Below are positions 55,301-61,937 of a DNA stretch of 64,000 nucleotides, one piece after another. This DNA is from Actinernus sp. WN-2022. Lineage: Eukaryota; Cnidaria; Anthozoa; Actiniaria; Actinernidae. The notes below the pieces were generated by a model. The model searched no databases. It was given only the letters and a program-made list of their open reading frames with translations, and was not told the DNA's origin. The stretch is taken from contig JAOWCC010000577.1 in the NCBI GenBank assembly GCA_030867875.1, positions 158,526,344-158,590,343 on the forward strand. The letters are read 5' to 3'. A program made the position numbers and the translations under genes. How positions within the stretch are numbered: the first letter of the stretch is position 1; every line of letters starts with the position of its first letter.

Positions 55301-56380
55301 CAAAACGTACAAATCGTTAATATATCGGTACTTTTCACTGGAAAACTCTTGCTATTTACAGACTTTGAAGAGCAATGCAAAAAGTTTGTCAAATGCTTGT
55401 GAAATGTGAGTATTTTACATAGTTACATCTTATAGACTTTGTAAAATGTTTGCAAAATATCTGTGAATGTACAAATTTATAGACAGTAGAATTTTTTTAG
55501 AAAATAGTAGTTTCTTTTTTCCCTAAATAGACGTTTTAGAAGGTTTTTTCGGCTATTAAAAAAAATAGGAAAGAGTTAAGTGTTGCTAGCGTCCGCCGGT
55601 CACATTCAAAACTTTGCTTTTAACATTTAATAAGATCAAGAAAAAGTAAAATGTTTCAAGTCAAAGCAATACGATTTGATACTGAAACTAACTACCACTG
55701 AATTTTAGGAAGGTTCAAGCTAAGAGATTGTAAAACAGGTAAGATATAGACACATTTTACGACTTCACCAAGGTAAACATTTATATAAACTTTTTCAATG
55801 GACGTTTTAGTTTTGTAGATAACTACGGATCTGTTTATCTAGTGTTTTTTTTTTAGAACATTTTGTCTTAGTTCGGGCACACCATCATGAGTGAGTTGTT
55901 AAATTGTTTTGTTAACTAAATTCAAGCTGAGGCTTAGGCTATGAAACGCAGACGAATAAAAATAAGAATATTATAAACTTAGCATAACCCGTCAGAAAAC
56001 TCCTTAATGCCAACACAAACAGTTTACTGCCTAGTTTCAGTATATAGTATATCAAAGGGTTGGATATCGATTGGAATAATGTTGTCAAGGCGGATGTTGC
56101 TTACAAAATATCTGATGCGATCAAATTATGCTATATCGTAATGTTCACTGAGTATTTACCATAACTTGTTTCTCGACATTATACGATGAAGGATGTAATG
56201 GTACTGGTATAAGACTGTCCGGAAACAACATCTCGAGATCGATGTCGAAAGAAGTCAGCCAGTTTAGCTAACTGCTGCCACACCGTTTCAATATGAAAAC
56301 AAAACTCTACAATTTAACTCACCTGTAACTTCAAGGACTTCCAACAACAAAGCAAACAAAATGTAGTCTCTAAGAGACAT
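21719..56380 (-). CDS. Giant C1q-like/Ig/cadherin transmembrane receptor, complete 12-exon gene
   Basis: Seen: twelve coding exons on the minus strand, in order 56380-56323, 50038-46252, 45757-45543, 45234-45074, 44578-44446, 43965-43822, 43191-42826, 40230-38918, 38097-29401, 28228-27856, 26608-26524 and 22409-21719. Every donor is GT, every acceptor AG, and every junction keeps phase; the sum is 16,023 bases, exactly 5,341 codons with stop. Product about 5,340 aa: signal peptide 1-19, nine C1q/TNF-like repeats about 20-1353, Ig about 1355-1452, 34 cadherin repeats about 1452-5080, TM helix about 5087-5107, cytoplasmic tail 5108-5340 ending ETTL. Known: cadherin repeats bind Ca2+ between domains and form stiff rods; C1q/TNF jelly rolls bind ligands and often trimerise. 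Inference: a single-pass cell-surface adhesion or recognition receptor. It has as many EC repeats as Drosophila Fat (34), but no EGF or laminin-G domains before the membrane, so it is not a Fat orthologue by architecture. Introns are full of MITEs. Confidence 0.9.
22911..23531. mobile_element. MITE with CACAGGCTAACCATCCTC ends, carrying a nested MITE
   Basis: The left end CACAGGCTAACCATCCTCAC ATTCTGTGTAT and the right end ACACAAAATGTGAGGATGGT TAACCTGTG are inverted copies. The same family has an undisturbed copy at 59991-60340. The interior is interrupted by the element at 23010-23316. Confidence 0.8.
23010..23316. mobile_element. Intact MITE of the family that seeded the 32-bp minisatellite
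   Basis: The ends AGGAGCCCATAACCAGAAGC G and GCTCCTAGTTATGGGCTCCT are inverted. Inside them the second-level inverted ends TGTCACAGCG and CGCTGTGACA enclose a body (CCGTTCTAAAAATAACCTAA, AGCGGGAAACCG inverted) homologous to the seven cores at 6.1-9.4 kb, in the opposite orientation. Between the inner and outer ends on the right lies CATAGGCTAAGTATGCGGGA TAGACGCTCC, the counterpart of the 32-bp unit. Confidence 0.8.
23955..24797. mobile_element. TIR element with about 55-bp ends
   Basis: The left end ATTCTCGTTCCCAGTGCCTC TTCAACTTAACTGAAAAATC GG and the right end inverse (CCGATTTTTCAGTTAAGTTG AGGAGGCACTGGGAACGAGA AT) differ at only a few positions. The interior contains the dispersed repeat shared with 10077-10235. 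No transposase seen. Confidence 0.8.
26116..26241. mobile_element. Palindromic MITE (AAGGCCTTATGCATGATGAC ends)
   Basis: AAGGCCTTATGCATGATGAC ... ATCACCACCAAGCCTCACTT on the left is mirrored by AAAGTGAGGCTTGGTGGTGA ... CATCATGTATAAGGCC on the right. The loop is about 25 bp. Almost the whole element is arm. Confidence 0.85.
26524..26608 (-). CDS. Exon 11: transmembrane helix
   Basis: An 85-nt exon between a pyrimidine-rich acceptor and GTAAAG donor. It encodes DLTKLVVVVCIFLVILAI then LLCMFVWKES: one hydrophobic helix of about 21 residues followed by a basic/acidic stop-transfer. Both joins are in phase (VKE-D-LTK upstream; KES-S-RRIDLG downstream). No cleavage site, EGF or laminin-G domain lies between EC34 and this helix. 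Confidence 0.9.
26609..27855 (-). other. Giant cadherin gene, intron 10
   Basis: A 1.25 kb intron, no repeats or coding signals that I can identify. Note a near-duplicate pair, CGTACTCTCACGGACGAGCT at 26765 and the inverse AGCTCGTCCGTGAGAATACG at 26890, an inverted repeat of about 20 bp. Confidence 0.6.
27856..28228 (-). CDS. Exon 10: last cadherin repeat (EC34) and membrane-proximal linker
   Basis: Encodes VPLTLDWNTAIGTIVTIVKASDKDSGYGG..., GIFGMDEHTGTLRVAGAL and YNVTVTARDYGNPPLSSS: a cadherin repeat that keeps the ASDKDSG Ca2+ motif. It ends in a short Pro/Val linker (ETPVAVVSPQRIVKE) without a DxNDN motif, as expected for the last repeat before the membrane. Phase 1 donor GTTAGT at 27855. 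Confidence 0.9.
28489..29026. mobile_element. MITE, ATTGAGTGTCG family, copy A (interrupted)
   Basis: Ends GATTGAGTGTCATAAAACCA and TACTTTCGACACTCAAT. The body is rich in GAGCCAATCACG / TGATTGGCT motifs (GAGCAAGTAAAAACGCAATG, AGAGGAAAAGTAAACGCAAT). Further copies lie at 38550-38881 and, inverted, 44740-44912, all in introns of the same gene. Copy A is split by the element at 28518-28753. Confidence 0.75.
28518..28753. mobile_element. Nested TIR element (CAATAGTCCTTTTTCAAAAT ends)
   Basis: Left CAATAGTCCTTTTTCAAAAT CACGTGAC and right GTACGTGATTTTGAAAAAGG ACTATTG are inverted copies 235 bp apart. Internal GGAAGGACAA and TTGTCCTTCC add to the foldback. Located inside copy A. Confidence 0.8.
29039..29187. 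mobile_element. Palindromic MITE (AGAGTGATTTTACTT ends)
   Basis: AGAGTGATTTTACTTAACCC GTGAAATAG on the left is mirrored by CTGTTTCACGGGTCAAGTAA AATCACTCT on the right. AT-rich core with TATTACACACTA repeats. Confidence 0.85.
29401..38097 (-). CDS. Exon 9: 8.7-kb cadherin super-exon, end of EC6 through start of EC34
   Basis: 8,697 nt, exactly 2,899 codons, with no stop. I count 28 inter-repeat linkers of the DxNDN type, from LDMNDNAPVF to LDSNDGVPLF, so EC7 to EC33 are complete here and EC34 begins. Each repeat of about 105 aa has the PxF...Y......E start, A.D.DS..N Ca2+ site, and LD(Y/F)E / LDRE motif. Repeats strictly alternate between two subtypes (see findings). Many N-x-S/T sites are visible. 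The true upstream edge is the acceptor at 38098-38100, not the first ATG. The donor GTTAGT at 29400 is in phase 0 and joins NVNITT to VPLTLDWN. Confidence 0.95.
38098..38917 (-). other. Giant cadherin gene, intron 8, with ATTGAGTGTCG MITE copy B at 38550-38881
   Basis: 38098-38549 is AT-rich with no feature. 38550-38881 is an uninterrupted MITE copy: GAGTGAGTGTCGTAAAATCA on the left, TTACTTTCGACACTCAATCG on the right, with GAGCCAATCA repeats inside. Confidence 0.75.
38918..40230 (-). CDS. Exon 8: end of EC2, EC3-EC5 and most of EC6
   Basis: A 1,313-nt exon with four linker motifs: LDVNEHRPVF, QDLNDNTPIF, DDVNDNQPAF and MDMNDNNPVF. The first is unusual (NEH instead of NDN), suggesting a weakened Ca2+ site between EC2 and EC3. 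It ends ...LDYEEIQ in phase 0 at GTATGT, and exon 9 resumes with VYSFTVIARDHG. The open frame runs a little past the donor into the intron; that tail is not coding. Confidence 0.92.
40420..40672 (-). mobile_element. tRNA-derived SINE
   Basis: Read on the minus strand: CGACCGAATAGGTCAGCTGG TAGAGCGCCGG (A box) and GGGTTCGAATCCC (B box) at about 40660-40590, followed by a non-tRNA body (GCCGTTGGCCTTCTCTCCC). The RNA pol III promoter boxes are intact, but the acceptor stem does not pair as in a working tRNA. The GCCGTTGGCCTT body motif is shared with the SINE at 59405-59775. Confidence 0.75.
40935..41010 (-). mobile_element. Degraded tRNA-like SINE head
   Basis: Minus strand: GCCTGGTGAGATCAGTTGAT AGAGTTGAGGTCGTGGGTTC AATCTC contains A-box-like and B-box-like (GGGTTCAATC) segments, but the anticodon arm is deleted. 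A SINE relic. Confidence 0.5.
41262..41432 (-). mobile_element. Retroelement tail inserted in the 90-bp repeat
   Basis: (CAATA)n followed by CTTTATTCACACTTCGCAG and TTTACAACGTTAACAGG interrupts the first unit of the 90-bp repeat between TAATCAA (41261) and CAAAATCTATCC (41433). A short pentamer tail next to TTTATT fits the 3' end of a minus-strand LINE or SINE. Confidence 0.5.
41433..41960. repeat. 90-bp tandem repeat, about 5-6 copies
   Basis: CTTGTATCTAGTTAGCATGA TAATCA recurs at 41501, 41591, 41681, 41771 and about 41861; each unit also has CATAGAAAGAGGGTTTG and CAGTGCAGGGTCAACTCC. Units differ by point changes and the last ones are slightly shorter. An isolated unit start at 41232 lies beyond the inserted tail. 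Confidence 0.9.
42826..43191 (-). CDS. Exon 7: rest of EC1 and most of EC2
   Basis: Contains LDRENETFYRL (the LDRE motif), VVDQNDNAPIF (the inter-repeat DxNDN linker) and YNISVLENSTVGTVVLRIKATDEDEGSNAG (EC2, read in parts). Ends in phase 1 at GTGAGA within ...DVSNITG; exon 8 continues with EVILIRAVDREERDAY, the expected next strand and LDRE-like motif of EC2. Confidence 0.9.
43192..43821 (-). other. Giant cadherin gene, intron 6, with (GATA)n and SINE 3' fragment
   Basis: A perfect GATA microsatellite lies at about 43293-43331. 43395-43455 has TTCATTTATACAGCGCAAAT and CAAATGCGCTTCACAA, the 'ATTTATA(T/C)AGCGC' tail seen also in the SINE at 59405. Confidence 0.7.
43822..43965 (-). CDS. Exon 6: first half of cadherin repeat EC1
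   Basis: Encodes PQPQFSSQHYVTSVIENGP followed by LVLNITLRAESKEREHANM. The start has the P.F....Y...V.EN signature of a cadherin repeat, but the Ca2+-binding DxD segment is replaced by AESKERE, so EC1 is divergent. The phase-1 donor GTTCGT at 43821 splices to the GT of exon 7 (TIIV-G-NEGEAF). Confidence 0.75.
44446..44578 (-). CDS. Exon 5: C-terminal half of the Ig domain
   Basis: Encodes IIPYASSSNFSIIHGNVS, then DTGEYVCLAEIYPIL and the end strand NVAELVVY. DTGEYVC is the canonical Ig F-strand motif (DxGxYxC) and pairs with the Cys of exon 4. Phase 0 in, phase 1 out (GTAAGT at 44445). The join to exon 6 makes ELVVY-D-PQPQFSS, so the Ig passes straight into the first cadherin repeat. Confidence 0.85.
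44579..45073 (-). other. Giant cadherin gene, intron 4, with ATTGAGTGTCG MITE copy C
   Basis: 44740-44912 is an inverted relative of the MITE at 38550: CGAGCTAGTGTCGAAAAGTA ATTGC on the left and GGTTTTACGACACTCTAG on the right, with CGTGATTGGTT motifs inside. It interrupts the intron that splits the Ig domain. Confidence 0.7.
45074..45234 (-). CDS. Exon 4: N-terminal half of the Ig domain
   Basis: Encodes EEDDSPALCRSGGPTLTKEIYPAKLRTRVGTSVTWSCDAVGEFPSTFKWLKDYQ (read in parts): an acidic linker, then Ig strands A-C with the B-strand Cys (WSCDA) and the core Trp (FKWLKD). It ends in phase 0 at GTAGAT. The exon joins the C1q-like head to the cadherin stalk. The intron splits the Ig fold between strands C and D, as in many Ig genes. 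Confidence 0.8.
45235..45542 (-). repeat. Giant cadherin gene, intron 3: about five copies of a 45-60 bp unit
   Basis: The motif AACATG(A/G)AAATTGCAATGCGC followed by AT(A/C)T(T/C)(T/A)TGCGTTGA recurs near 45292, 45335, 45395, 45437 and 45480. Nearly the whole 308-bp intron is this diverged tandem repeat. Confidence 0.75.
45543..45757 (-). CDS. Exon 3: C-terminal half of C1q-like repeat 9
   Basis: Reads LEMMVAIRGVFSPANGLYS..., then LQRWDTLTVVVRSSSSAGF and ESTFAVVLN. These are the second half of the jelly roll (NGLY loop, L..WD.L.V strand, final SxF strand). The acceptor is at 45758-45760 and the phase-2 join from exon 2 gives ...PSE-S-TLEMM. The donor is GTACGG at 45542 (phase 1), an acceptable but weaker donor; the alternative GTAGCT a few bases on would break phase with exon 4. 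Confidence 0.8.
45758..46251 (-). other. Giant cadherin gene, intron 2, with small TIR element and GC minisatellite
   Basis: 45843-46200 has possible inverted ends (TTTGAGTGTTGCGACTTGAG versus GCAACACTCAAATCAAG). Within it GGTGGTGCTCG is repeated about five times (45950-45998). Weak evidence for a MITE of about 355 bp. Confidence 0.5.
46252..50038 (-). CDS. Exon 2: nine tandem C1q/TNF-like jelly-roll repeats (last one completed by exon 3)
   Basis: A 3,787-nt exon with no internal stop. The open frame continues upstream past the first in-frame ATG to the acceptor at 50039. It contains nine repeats of about 148 aa, each with a W..V..W start, a (S/T)GIY(F/Y)(I/V)(S/A)ANV strand (the C1q/TNF 'GxYxF' position), an NGL loop, a SGA..L..GD.(I/V).(V/I) strand, and an ending of D..W.I...SGFS. 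The nine GIY-type strands read SGIYFIS, DGIYFMA, TGIYYIS, SGVHYVA, AGIYSVS, SGIYFIS, SGIYIAT, RGTYLLT and SGIYIVT. This pattern is that of the C1q/TNF superfamily, with no collagen stalk. The repeats are well diverged from each other, so the duplication is old. Ligand unknown; recognition or oligomerisation is inferred. Ends in phase 2 at GTAAGT. Confidence 0.85.
51549..54132. mobile_element. Foldback DNA transposon 2 (inner), 20-bp repeat arms, 6-bp TSD
   Basis: Inverted ends TACGGTGGCCCATAGGTGCA ... TGCACCTATGGGCCACCGTA with perfect flanking GTTTTT (51543-51548, 54133-54138). Both arms (about 600 bp) consist of the 20-bp unit AAATTCAAATACGCTGCAGC, with an AAATACACGAACGC variant block, then a shared inner segment (CTTCCAGATCCCGGTAAAAA). 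The empty site is visible in the other arm of element 3 (CTAGCGTTTTTGTGGTTATT, inverted at 50616-50637), proving insertion. The middle holds a LINE fragment. Confidence 0.9.
52845..53510 (-). pseudogene. 3' fragment of a CR1/L2-type LINE (reverse-transcriptase ORF C-terminus), frameshifted
   Basis: Minus strand 53449-53200 encodes LGWETLADRRAKHKALLMFK, ILNNKAPQCLKDLF, YNLRGASNKLFLPRPQTDSL K, a signature of the ORF2 C-terminus of CR1/L2-like non-LTR retrotransposons. At about 53250 an A-run shifts the frame; the expected continuation (LRYNGVQLWNSLPQEIRE) is in the next frame. 5' truncated, with an (ATCA)n-like tail at 52848-52862. It sits in the centre of foldback element 2. Confidence 0.8.
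56323..56380 (-). CDS. Exon 1: signal peptide of the giant cadherin gene
   Basis: Starts with ATG at 56380 and encodes MSLRDYILFALLLEVLEVTG, a short N region followed by a leucine-rich hydrophobic core typical of a secretory signal peptide. The exon ends in phase 1 at a GTGAGT donor (56322). Its last G joins GT of the exon at 50038 to restore a Gly codon, giving ...EVTG-FPEIGIS. It is too short to stand out in an ORF scan. It was chosen because it supplies both the required phase and the required signal peptide on the correct strand. A 6.3 kb intron carrying a nested foldback transposon follows. Confidence 0.8.
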
Positions 56381-59300
56381 ACTTCTCCAATCATTCGTGC
56401 TAAATAGTCTTAATTAAGCATACAGGATTTGCGGATATTTCTGAATAATAAACACTAAAATTTCAGTTCAAGAGGACGCCTAAAAAATGTTTTCTCTATC
56501 TGTATATTTATATGACTCCCAGCTTTAAGTCATTGCGATTTCAATCGTCTTTGATAAAGGATATTGTTTTTGTGTTCTTTTTCCTCGTTTGATTGGTCGT
56601 TCTATTAGTAAATATACCTTTTCGCGACAAGAGCATGGTACCAGGTGAAATTGCTGATAACTAATAGCAAGAATCCATAACATTAACATCAGCATGATAT
56701 CGGGTGACATTTTACGAAAGAAAATGATTTGATAAATATGACAAAAAAACGTTTTGGTCCTTGTAGATCTAGCAAAATTACACTTATGACCCGAATTTTG
56801 AAACATTAGCGTATTCCCTAAACGAGCTGTGGGCTAATGAATGTAATTTTATGTAACTTTGTATGCGGATCGGCCATCGGGTGTCCCGGCTATGTTGGCA
56901 CCGACATGGCGGCCATCGGAAACTACGATACAAATAAAGCTTAATTTCCTCTAACTTTCACTTCACAACACTTTGGATACAACTTTTTTTAAAGGATTCA
57001 TCAAGTTTAAAAAATGAAATTGGCATAAGGACTTGGATTTTACGTCACTTAGGAAACACGCAAAGCAGGTATTTTTGTTTGTTTGTTATAATATGGCATC
57101 TATTTAATTATATTTCTAATTATGTGAAGTTGTGTACTGGTATGTAGTGTAGTGTAGTAGTGCCTTTTTATACATGTTTGTAATTGGTGCATGGTTTTTC
57201 GTAATAAATGATGATGATTCATAAACTTCAAAACTCAAAGCATCCTATTGATGTTGAGATTTTAAAGAAAACTTATGCTAACTTTTAAAATATATAAATT
57301 TAAATGAACAGCTTTATAGATCTTACATTTAAGATTTTAGAATTATATGTTGATGTACAGGTACATGAAATTAAAACTAGCAATAAATAATCTAACTATA
57401 CATCTATACATCTGTGTGTGTTTAGTTTCTACAAAGCATTACATGAATTACATCATGTAGTAGAATTCTAACTCAAATAAATAAGTCAGATAATGACTTT
57501 TATCATTTTAATAATGATATTGCTATCCAATAAAGTGTGTCTATTAAAGCCGAGAGTTAAGTGTGTCAGTATCGACGCTATAATCACGCCGGCTAAAATG
57601 CTGCAAAGCAGACGACATCTTCAGTTAAAACTTTCTACACGTTAGAACCTTGAACTAACCACGGTTTCAGATAGTGCATTCCAGTCTCGTACAGTTCTAG
57701 AGGAAAAGGTAGTCGAGAAATACATAAAAAAAATTCGAGCTTCTTCAAGCCGACTTCGTTCCATACCCCCATCATCACGAGCCAGAGGCCGCGATGCATG
57801 GTAAACGAAACATTTTATTAAGATGGACCAGTTACCACCAACATGTAGTGCAATTGACTGATGTGATGTGTTGTTTAACTCTTTGTCGTCCGATCGTGTG
57901 TGAGCTCAATTGGTGAAATCCTGAGTGCTAAAACTTTTCCCACAATGCCATTTGGGAGAATTCTGTTCACTCGTTGACGGTAGGTATGGCTGCTTCGGTA
58001 GGGTTTCTAATGAAATGTGCTCTAATTTTGGAGAAATATGCCACTGTCAGAGAGCTTGAAGACATCATTAAGTCTGAGGATGGCTGAAAAGTACTTGGTT
58101 TGCTTCTAGTAGGCTTTGTGAGGGGATTTCACAGGGTTTTTCCGTTGTATTTGTGCTTTGAGACACAGGATAAAATTATTCAATGAAATCCTTGGAATCC
58201 TGCAGTTGGCAGTCTTTTACCCCTGCTCAACCTATTAGGGTTCTTGGTTGTAGGGCTCTTGGTTGTAGGGCTCTCCTACAGGAGTCCCAGAGGGGGAAAC
58301 CCATTGTGATTTTTTCCATTACCCAGCATGCAATTGGAGGTGGGAGCAGGAAAATGTGGTCGAGTGAAATGCAGTGCAAACATCGGCGTGGTTCACCGTC
58401 GCTTGGTGTGTTTTGTGAAAACAAACCTGCTGGTTGGAAAGATTAAACAAAGTACTGTAACGACTGAGTGGTTATTTTGTGTTTGCTCTTGATTTCAAGT
58501 GCGAATGGGAAGGTTTTTTTGAGCCGATTTTTAGCTCCTTAAAATTCGTGAAAATCGAAGAAACAAAACAATCGCCAAAACAAATGAGCTTTTCTTCATA
58601 GTGAAAGAGTCGAGTGATCCCTGTTATAGCTCGGACTTTGAAGCCATACATCCCTTCGCATAATATCGCAACATCGTCTTTCCAGCATGTCTAGATGTGA
58701 TGCAATAATTTTTCTAGTAACGGACTTATACGTCTCCTATTTACAGGCTCGGACGGTAAAGAGTTAGGGGCCGTCGACATATTCGAAATGCCCCGCTTAA
58801 CGCACAACGGACGTTTAGGGGGGAGGGGGTAAGGGCATGGACGTTAGTGTGGGGCATTTAGAACAAACACTTTTTCATCAATAGAAGTACACTTTTTAAT
58901 CAAACGTTTCCAGTCAGGTAAATTTACATTAGAGCGCAATTTCTGTTGAATTTCTCGGAAATTTCAACAAGGTCTTTTGATTACAAGTATCATGAAATAC
59001 CTCAAACCTCCAGGTAGTGAAATTTAGTTTTATAGTCGTGTGGATAATGAGTATTTTAGTCAAGATCCGAAATGAGCTCGTACGGGAATTCGAGGTACTG
59101 AAAGCTTGTTTTATACTTTGTTTATAAGTGAACTCCCGTGTATTTCATTACTGTTTTTCCTGACCTTATAAAAGCATAAAACAATCGGTGGACGTTAAGG
59201 GGGAGGGGGTTTGCCTTTCAAAATCTATTTTTACATTGTTAAGAAAAGTAATTCTTTATTATCACTCTTTAATATTCCCCGCTAATAGCATAGCAGGGAA

Positions 59301-59404
59301 TCTACTTGCCAATGTGAAACATTCTTCATATGTAAGAGGCTGGTTTGGCCACAGGCTATCCAAGCTCATATTACGAAATCAGTTCAGATCACGGTTCAGT
59401 ATAA

Positions 59405-59775
59405 TAATAATAATGGCCATTTATATAGCGCCATATCACCACAGTCTCATGGCGCTTATCCCGTCAGCCGTGAATGTTTTCGGACTGCTTTTACGGCGCT
59501 AATGGCAGCCACGCAGTTTACAATGTTGAGTGTGTGGTTAGTACAATGGCCAGACTGCTGTACCGGGTGACAATCGATCACCTTCTCTTTTTCGAGTAGT
59601 GCAACATGATCTTTTACGTCCCCTTCAAATACTGATTAGAAGTAGAAGGAGACAAGGCCAACGGCTTATAAACGTCCCTGCCCAAGGACGCGGCCGGGAT
59701 TCGAACCCCCGACCTCCGGCACTCCAGCCCGTGCTGTAGCTACCAACTGAGCTAACCAGTGAGGCGGGTTTGTAT
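59405..59775 (-). mobile_element. tRNA-derived SINE, near full length
   Basis: Minus strand: CTGGTTAGCTCAGTTGGTAG (A box), GGGGGTTCGAATCCCGGCCG (B box), body GTTTATAAGCCGTTGGCCTT and a tail with GGCGCTATATAAATGGCCAT followed by (TTA)n. Same family as 40420-40672 by the shared body motif. Confidence 0.75.
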
Positions 59776-59819
59776 GGGAACGTAACGAACTTCGTTTACT
59801 AACCAGAGATATTGTAGAA

Positions 59820-59945
59820 TTTTTGAATAAAATTGACCTACCTTGCCATTATAGATGGCTTGTGTGATGTTTCTCTCTTTGTTGGGTGGATTTAAGCTGA
59901 TTTCACAGTGGCAAGGTACGTAGGTCAATTTTATTCAAAAAATCA
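59820..59945. mobile_element. Palindromic MITE (TTGAATAAAATTGACCTAC ends)
   Basis: TTTGAATAAAATTGACCTAC CTTGCCA on the left is mirrored by TGGCAAGGTACGTAGGTCAA TTTTATTCAAA on the right, about 60 bp of spacer. No coding capacity. Confidence 0.85.
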
Positions 59946-59990
59946 AAAAGTTACGAGCAAAGTTCCCATAGTATTCTTTATGCATGTTAA

Positions 59991-60340
59991 GGCACAGGCT
60001 AACCATCCTCCCATTTTGTGTATTTGTCACTGATGTTTTAATAATAATAAATAATAATAATAAAAATACTTTTATGTAGTTGGCGAGATGAGCCACAGGA
60101 AGCCCGAGCTATATGTAAACAAACCTGAGCCACAGGAAACCCGAGCTGTATTATGAGCGCGCGCTAAATCAACACATTCACAGCAGAATCAAGTCAAAAG
60201 GTACCCTGGTTCCAGAGGTTTTCTAGAGAGAACAGCAGCGGCGAAGCGGCGAGCTGCGAAGCAGCGAGAAGATAAATAATGGATTATTAAAACATCAGTG
60301 ACAAACACACAAAATGGGAGGATGGTTAGCCTGTGAAATG
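59991..60340. mobile_element. MITE with CACAGGCTAACCATCCTCCC ends
   Basis: CACAGGCTAACCATCCTCCC ATTTTGTGTATTTGTCACTG ATGTTTTAAT on the left and its near-perfect inverse at 60290-60338. Same family as the outer element at 22911-23531. (AAT)n slippage tract next to the left arm. Confidence 0.85.
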
Positions 60341-60380
60341 CCCGTGGTTTAGAATTTTGTGAATTTTGTAGGCTCGTTCC

Positions 60381-60553
60381 AATAGGCCATTTTGACGATG
60401 TTGCGCGCGCATTGAGAACAATATACATGTAATCAAGAAAACAAAAGATTGTCATGCAACATTGAGTTTTGGCGGGCCACATTCTGGTTTTTGGCGGGTC
60501 ACATGCTTTTGTTTTCAATGCGTGCGCAACATCGTCAAAATGGCCTATTGCCT
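60381..60553. mobile_element. MITE with AATAGGCCATTTTGACGATG ends
   Basis: AATAGGCCATTTTGACGATG TTGCGCGCGCATTGAGAACA versus the inverse TTCAATGCGTGCGCAACATC GTCAAAATGGCCTATT. Loop about 90 bp with a GGCGGGCCACATTCTGG / GGCGGGTCACATGC doublet. Confidence 0.85.
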
Positions 60554-61138
60554 GGGAACGAGGATGAAAGGGACTGGTACGAGATGTGTTGGCACGCATG
60601 CGTCATGGATTTGGCGCGCTTTTCGCGTTTCTGTCGATCGAATGTTCCTTCATATTTGAACAACTTGTGCGATCTCGTTCATCCCGTGTCTAGATATAAT
60701 ATCCAACGCAGATCTGAACCAACGCCAAGGCTTCTTATAAATGACAGTTCAGCGATTCAAGGGGACGTAAGAAACTAAAGGTGAGTTTGTACGCTTTGTT
60801 CACCTCCGGTGATGTTGTGTTTTGAAAATTATAAGGAACTTTAACTTTTATATAATTATAACATGATAAACCGTCTTGACATACGCTTATTTCTGTTTCA
60901 CTTTCAGTACTTAATTTAGATATTCGATGATACTTTAGCGTTTAAGACTTTACTTAAAAATGGCTCTGATGAAAATTTAATAGACTTTCTCAGCGAGTTC
61001 GACTTGTGGGAGTTGTGGCAAGTCTATGATGAAGTTACTGTATTAAACCTGAATTATTCATTACCCAAATGGCTGGGTATTCTATAATTGTTCCCATCAA
61101 AATGTATTGTGATTCTCCGATCCAGTTCTGCCTGCCGT

Positions 61139-61937
61139 ACGAAATCGATGATTGATGAAAATCGATAACAATCGATACTAATCAATGGATTGATATTGGA
61201 AATCGATGAACAAGCGATGTGATGGGTTTGCTCATCGATTTCCAATATCAATCGATATTTGAATTATCATCGATTAATAACGACTTTCATCGATGTATAT
61301 GCAATAAAAGGCACAACAAACCATGTTAAAAATTTCTTTATCAATTTTATTGTAACAAAGATTGTTTAGAATAATAAAACGGCAAGTATCGTAGGCGCCA
61401 TAGGCATAGCGGCACAACTTGCTCAGCTTGTAGATGACCAAGTTGTCCACAATCATTTACCACCTTCAGCGCATTTCCGCGTTCTCCCCTCTTCTTTCGA
61501 GCCACAAATGTTTCATCAATTCGTACAGTAACACAATCAATGGCTAAAAGGACGTAATGTTGTTCAGACATGATGGAACACTGGCACAACGGTGGTCCCC
61601 GGTCCTGGGGCTCTGGTTAGGAGAATAAAAATATCTGATTTCTTCATCGCTTCACAGCTCTTTCTCCACAGCTGTATGTTCTCTCTAGAAAACCTCTGGA
61701 ACCAGGGTAACAAACGTGTGAAATTTATCCCTAATTTCACTCGTCCCCATTTGATTACCTATACTAATATAATCCCCAGGTATAATCTGAAATCAATAGT
61801 GATCACTGAATCGATGTCAACCAATGATCAATATCAATCAATAGCAATCAATTATTGATATCAATTGACCAATTTTCATCGATTGATATTGACTGATCGA
61901 TTGGTTTTCCAATGATCGATTTCCATCGATTGGGTAT
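61139..61937. mobile_element. Inverted cluster of ATCGATT motifs, possible decayed DNA transposon
   Basis: 61139-61300 and 61795-61937 are dense in AATCGAT / ATCGATT and TCAATATCAATCAAT motifs in both orientations. Between them, minus strand 61600-61480 encodes HYVLLAIDCVTVRIDETFVA RKKRGERG, which recalls the 'EIDES...RRK..RGR' block of ISXO2/Merlin-type transposases. Flanking sequence does not continue the match, so this is only a weak suggestion. Confidence 0.35.

Larger units (their letters stand above)
50039..56322 (-). other. Giant cadherin gene, intron 1 (nested foldback transposons)
   Basis: A 6.3 kb intron after the signal-peptide exon. 50074-54622 is a composite of two foldback elements. 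54629-56322 is AT-rich; 55380-55500 contains ATTTTACA/TGTAAAATGTTTGCAAA motifs related to 21430-21590. No exon found there. Confidence 0.75.

Noticed and set aside
21719..56380. Naming the gene a Fat cadherin because it has 34 EC repeats
   Set aside because: There are no EGF or laminin-G domains before the membrane, no recognisable Fat tail, and an N-terminal C1q/Ig head that Fat lacks. The equal repeat number is probably coincidence.
58183..58446. Small gene of 87 codons in the intergenic region
   Set aside because: Open on both strands, contains a direct duplication (CTTGGTTGTAGGGCTCT), and no domain was recognised.
61347..61589. ISXO2/Merlin-type transposase gene
   Set aside because: Only a 15-20 residue block is reminiscent of that family and the match stops at once; kept only as a weak note on the ATCGAT cluster.
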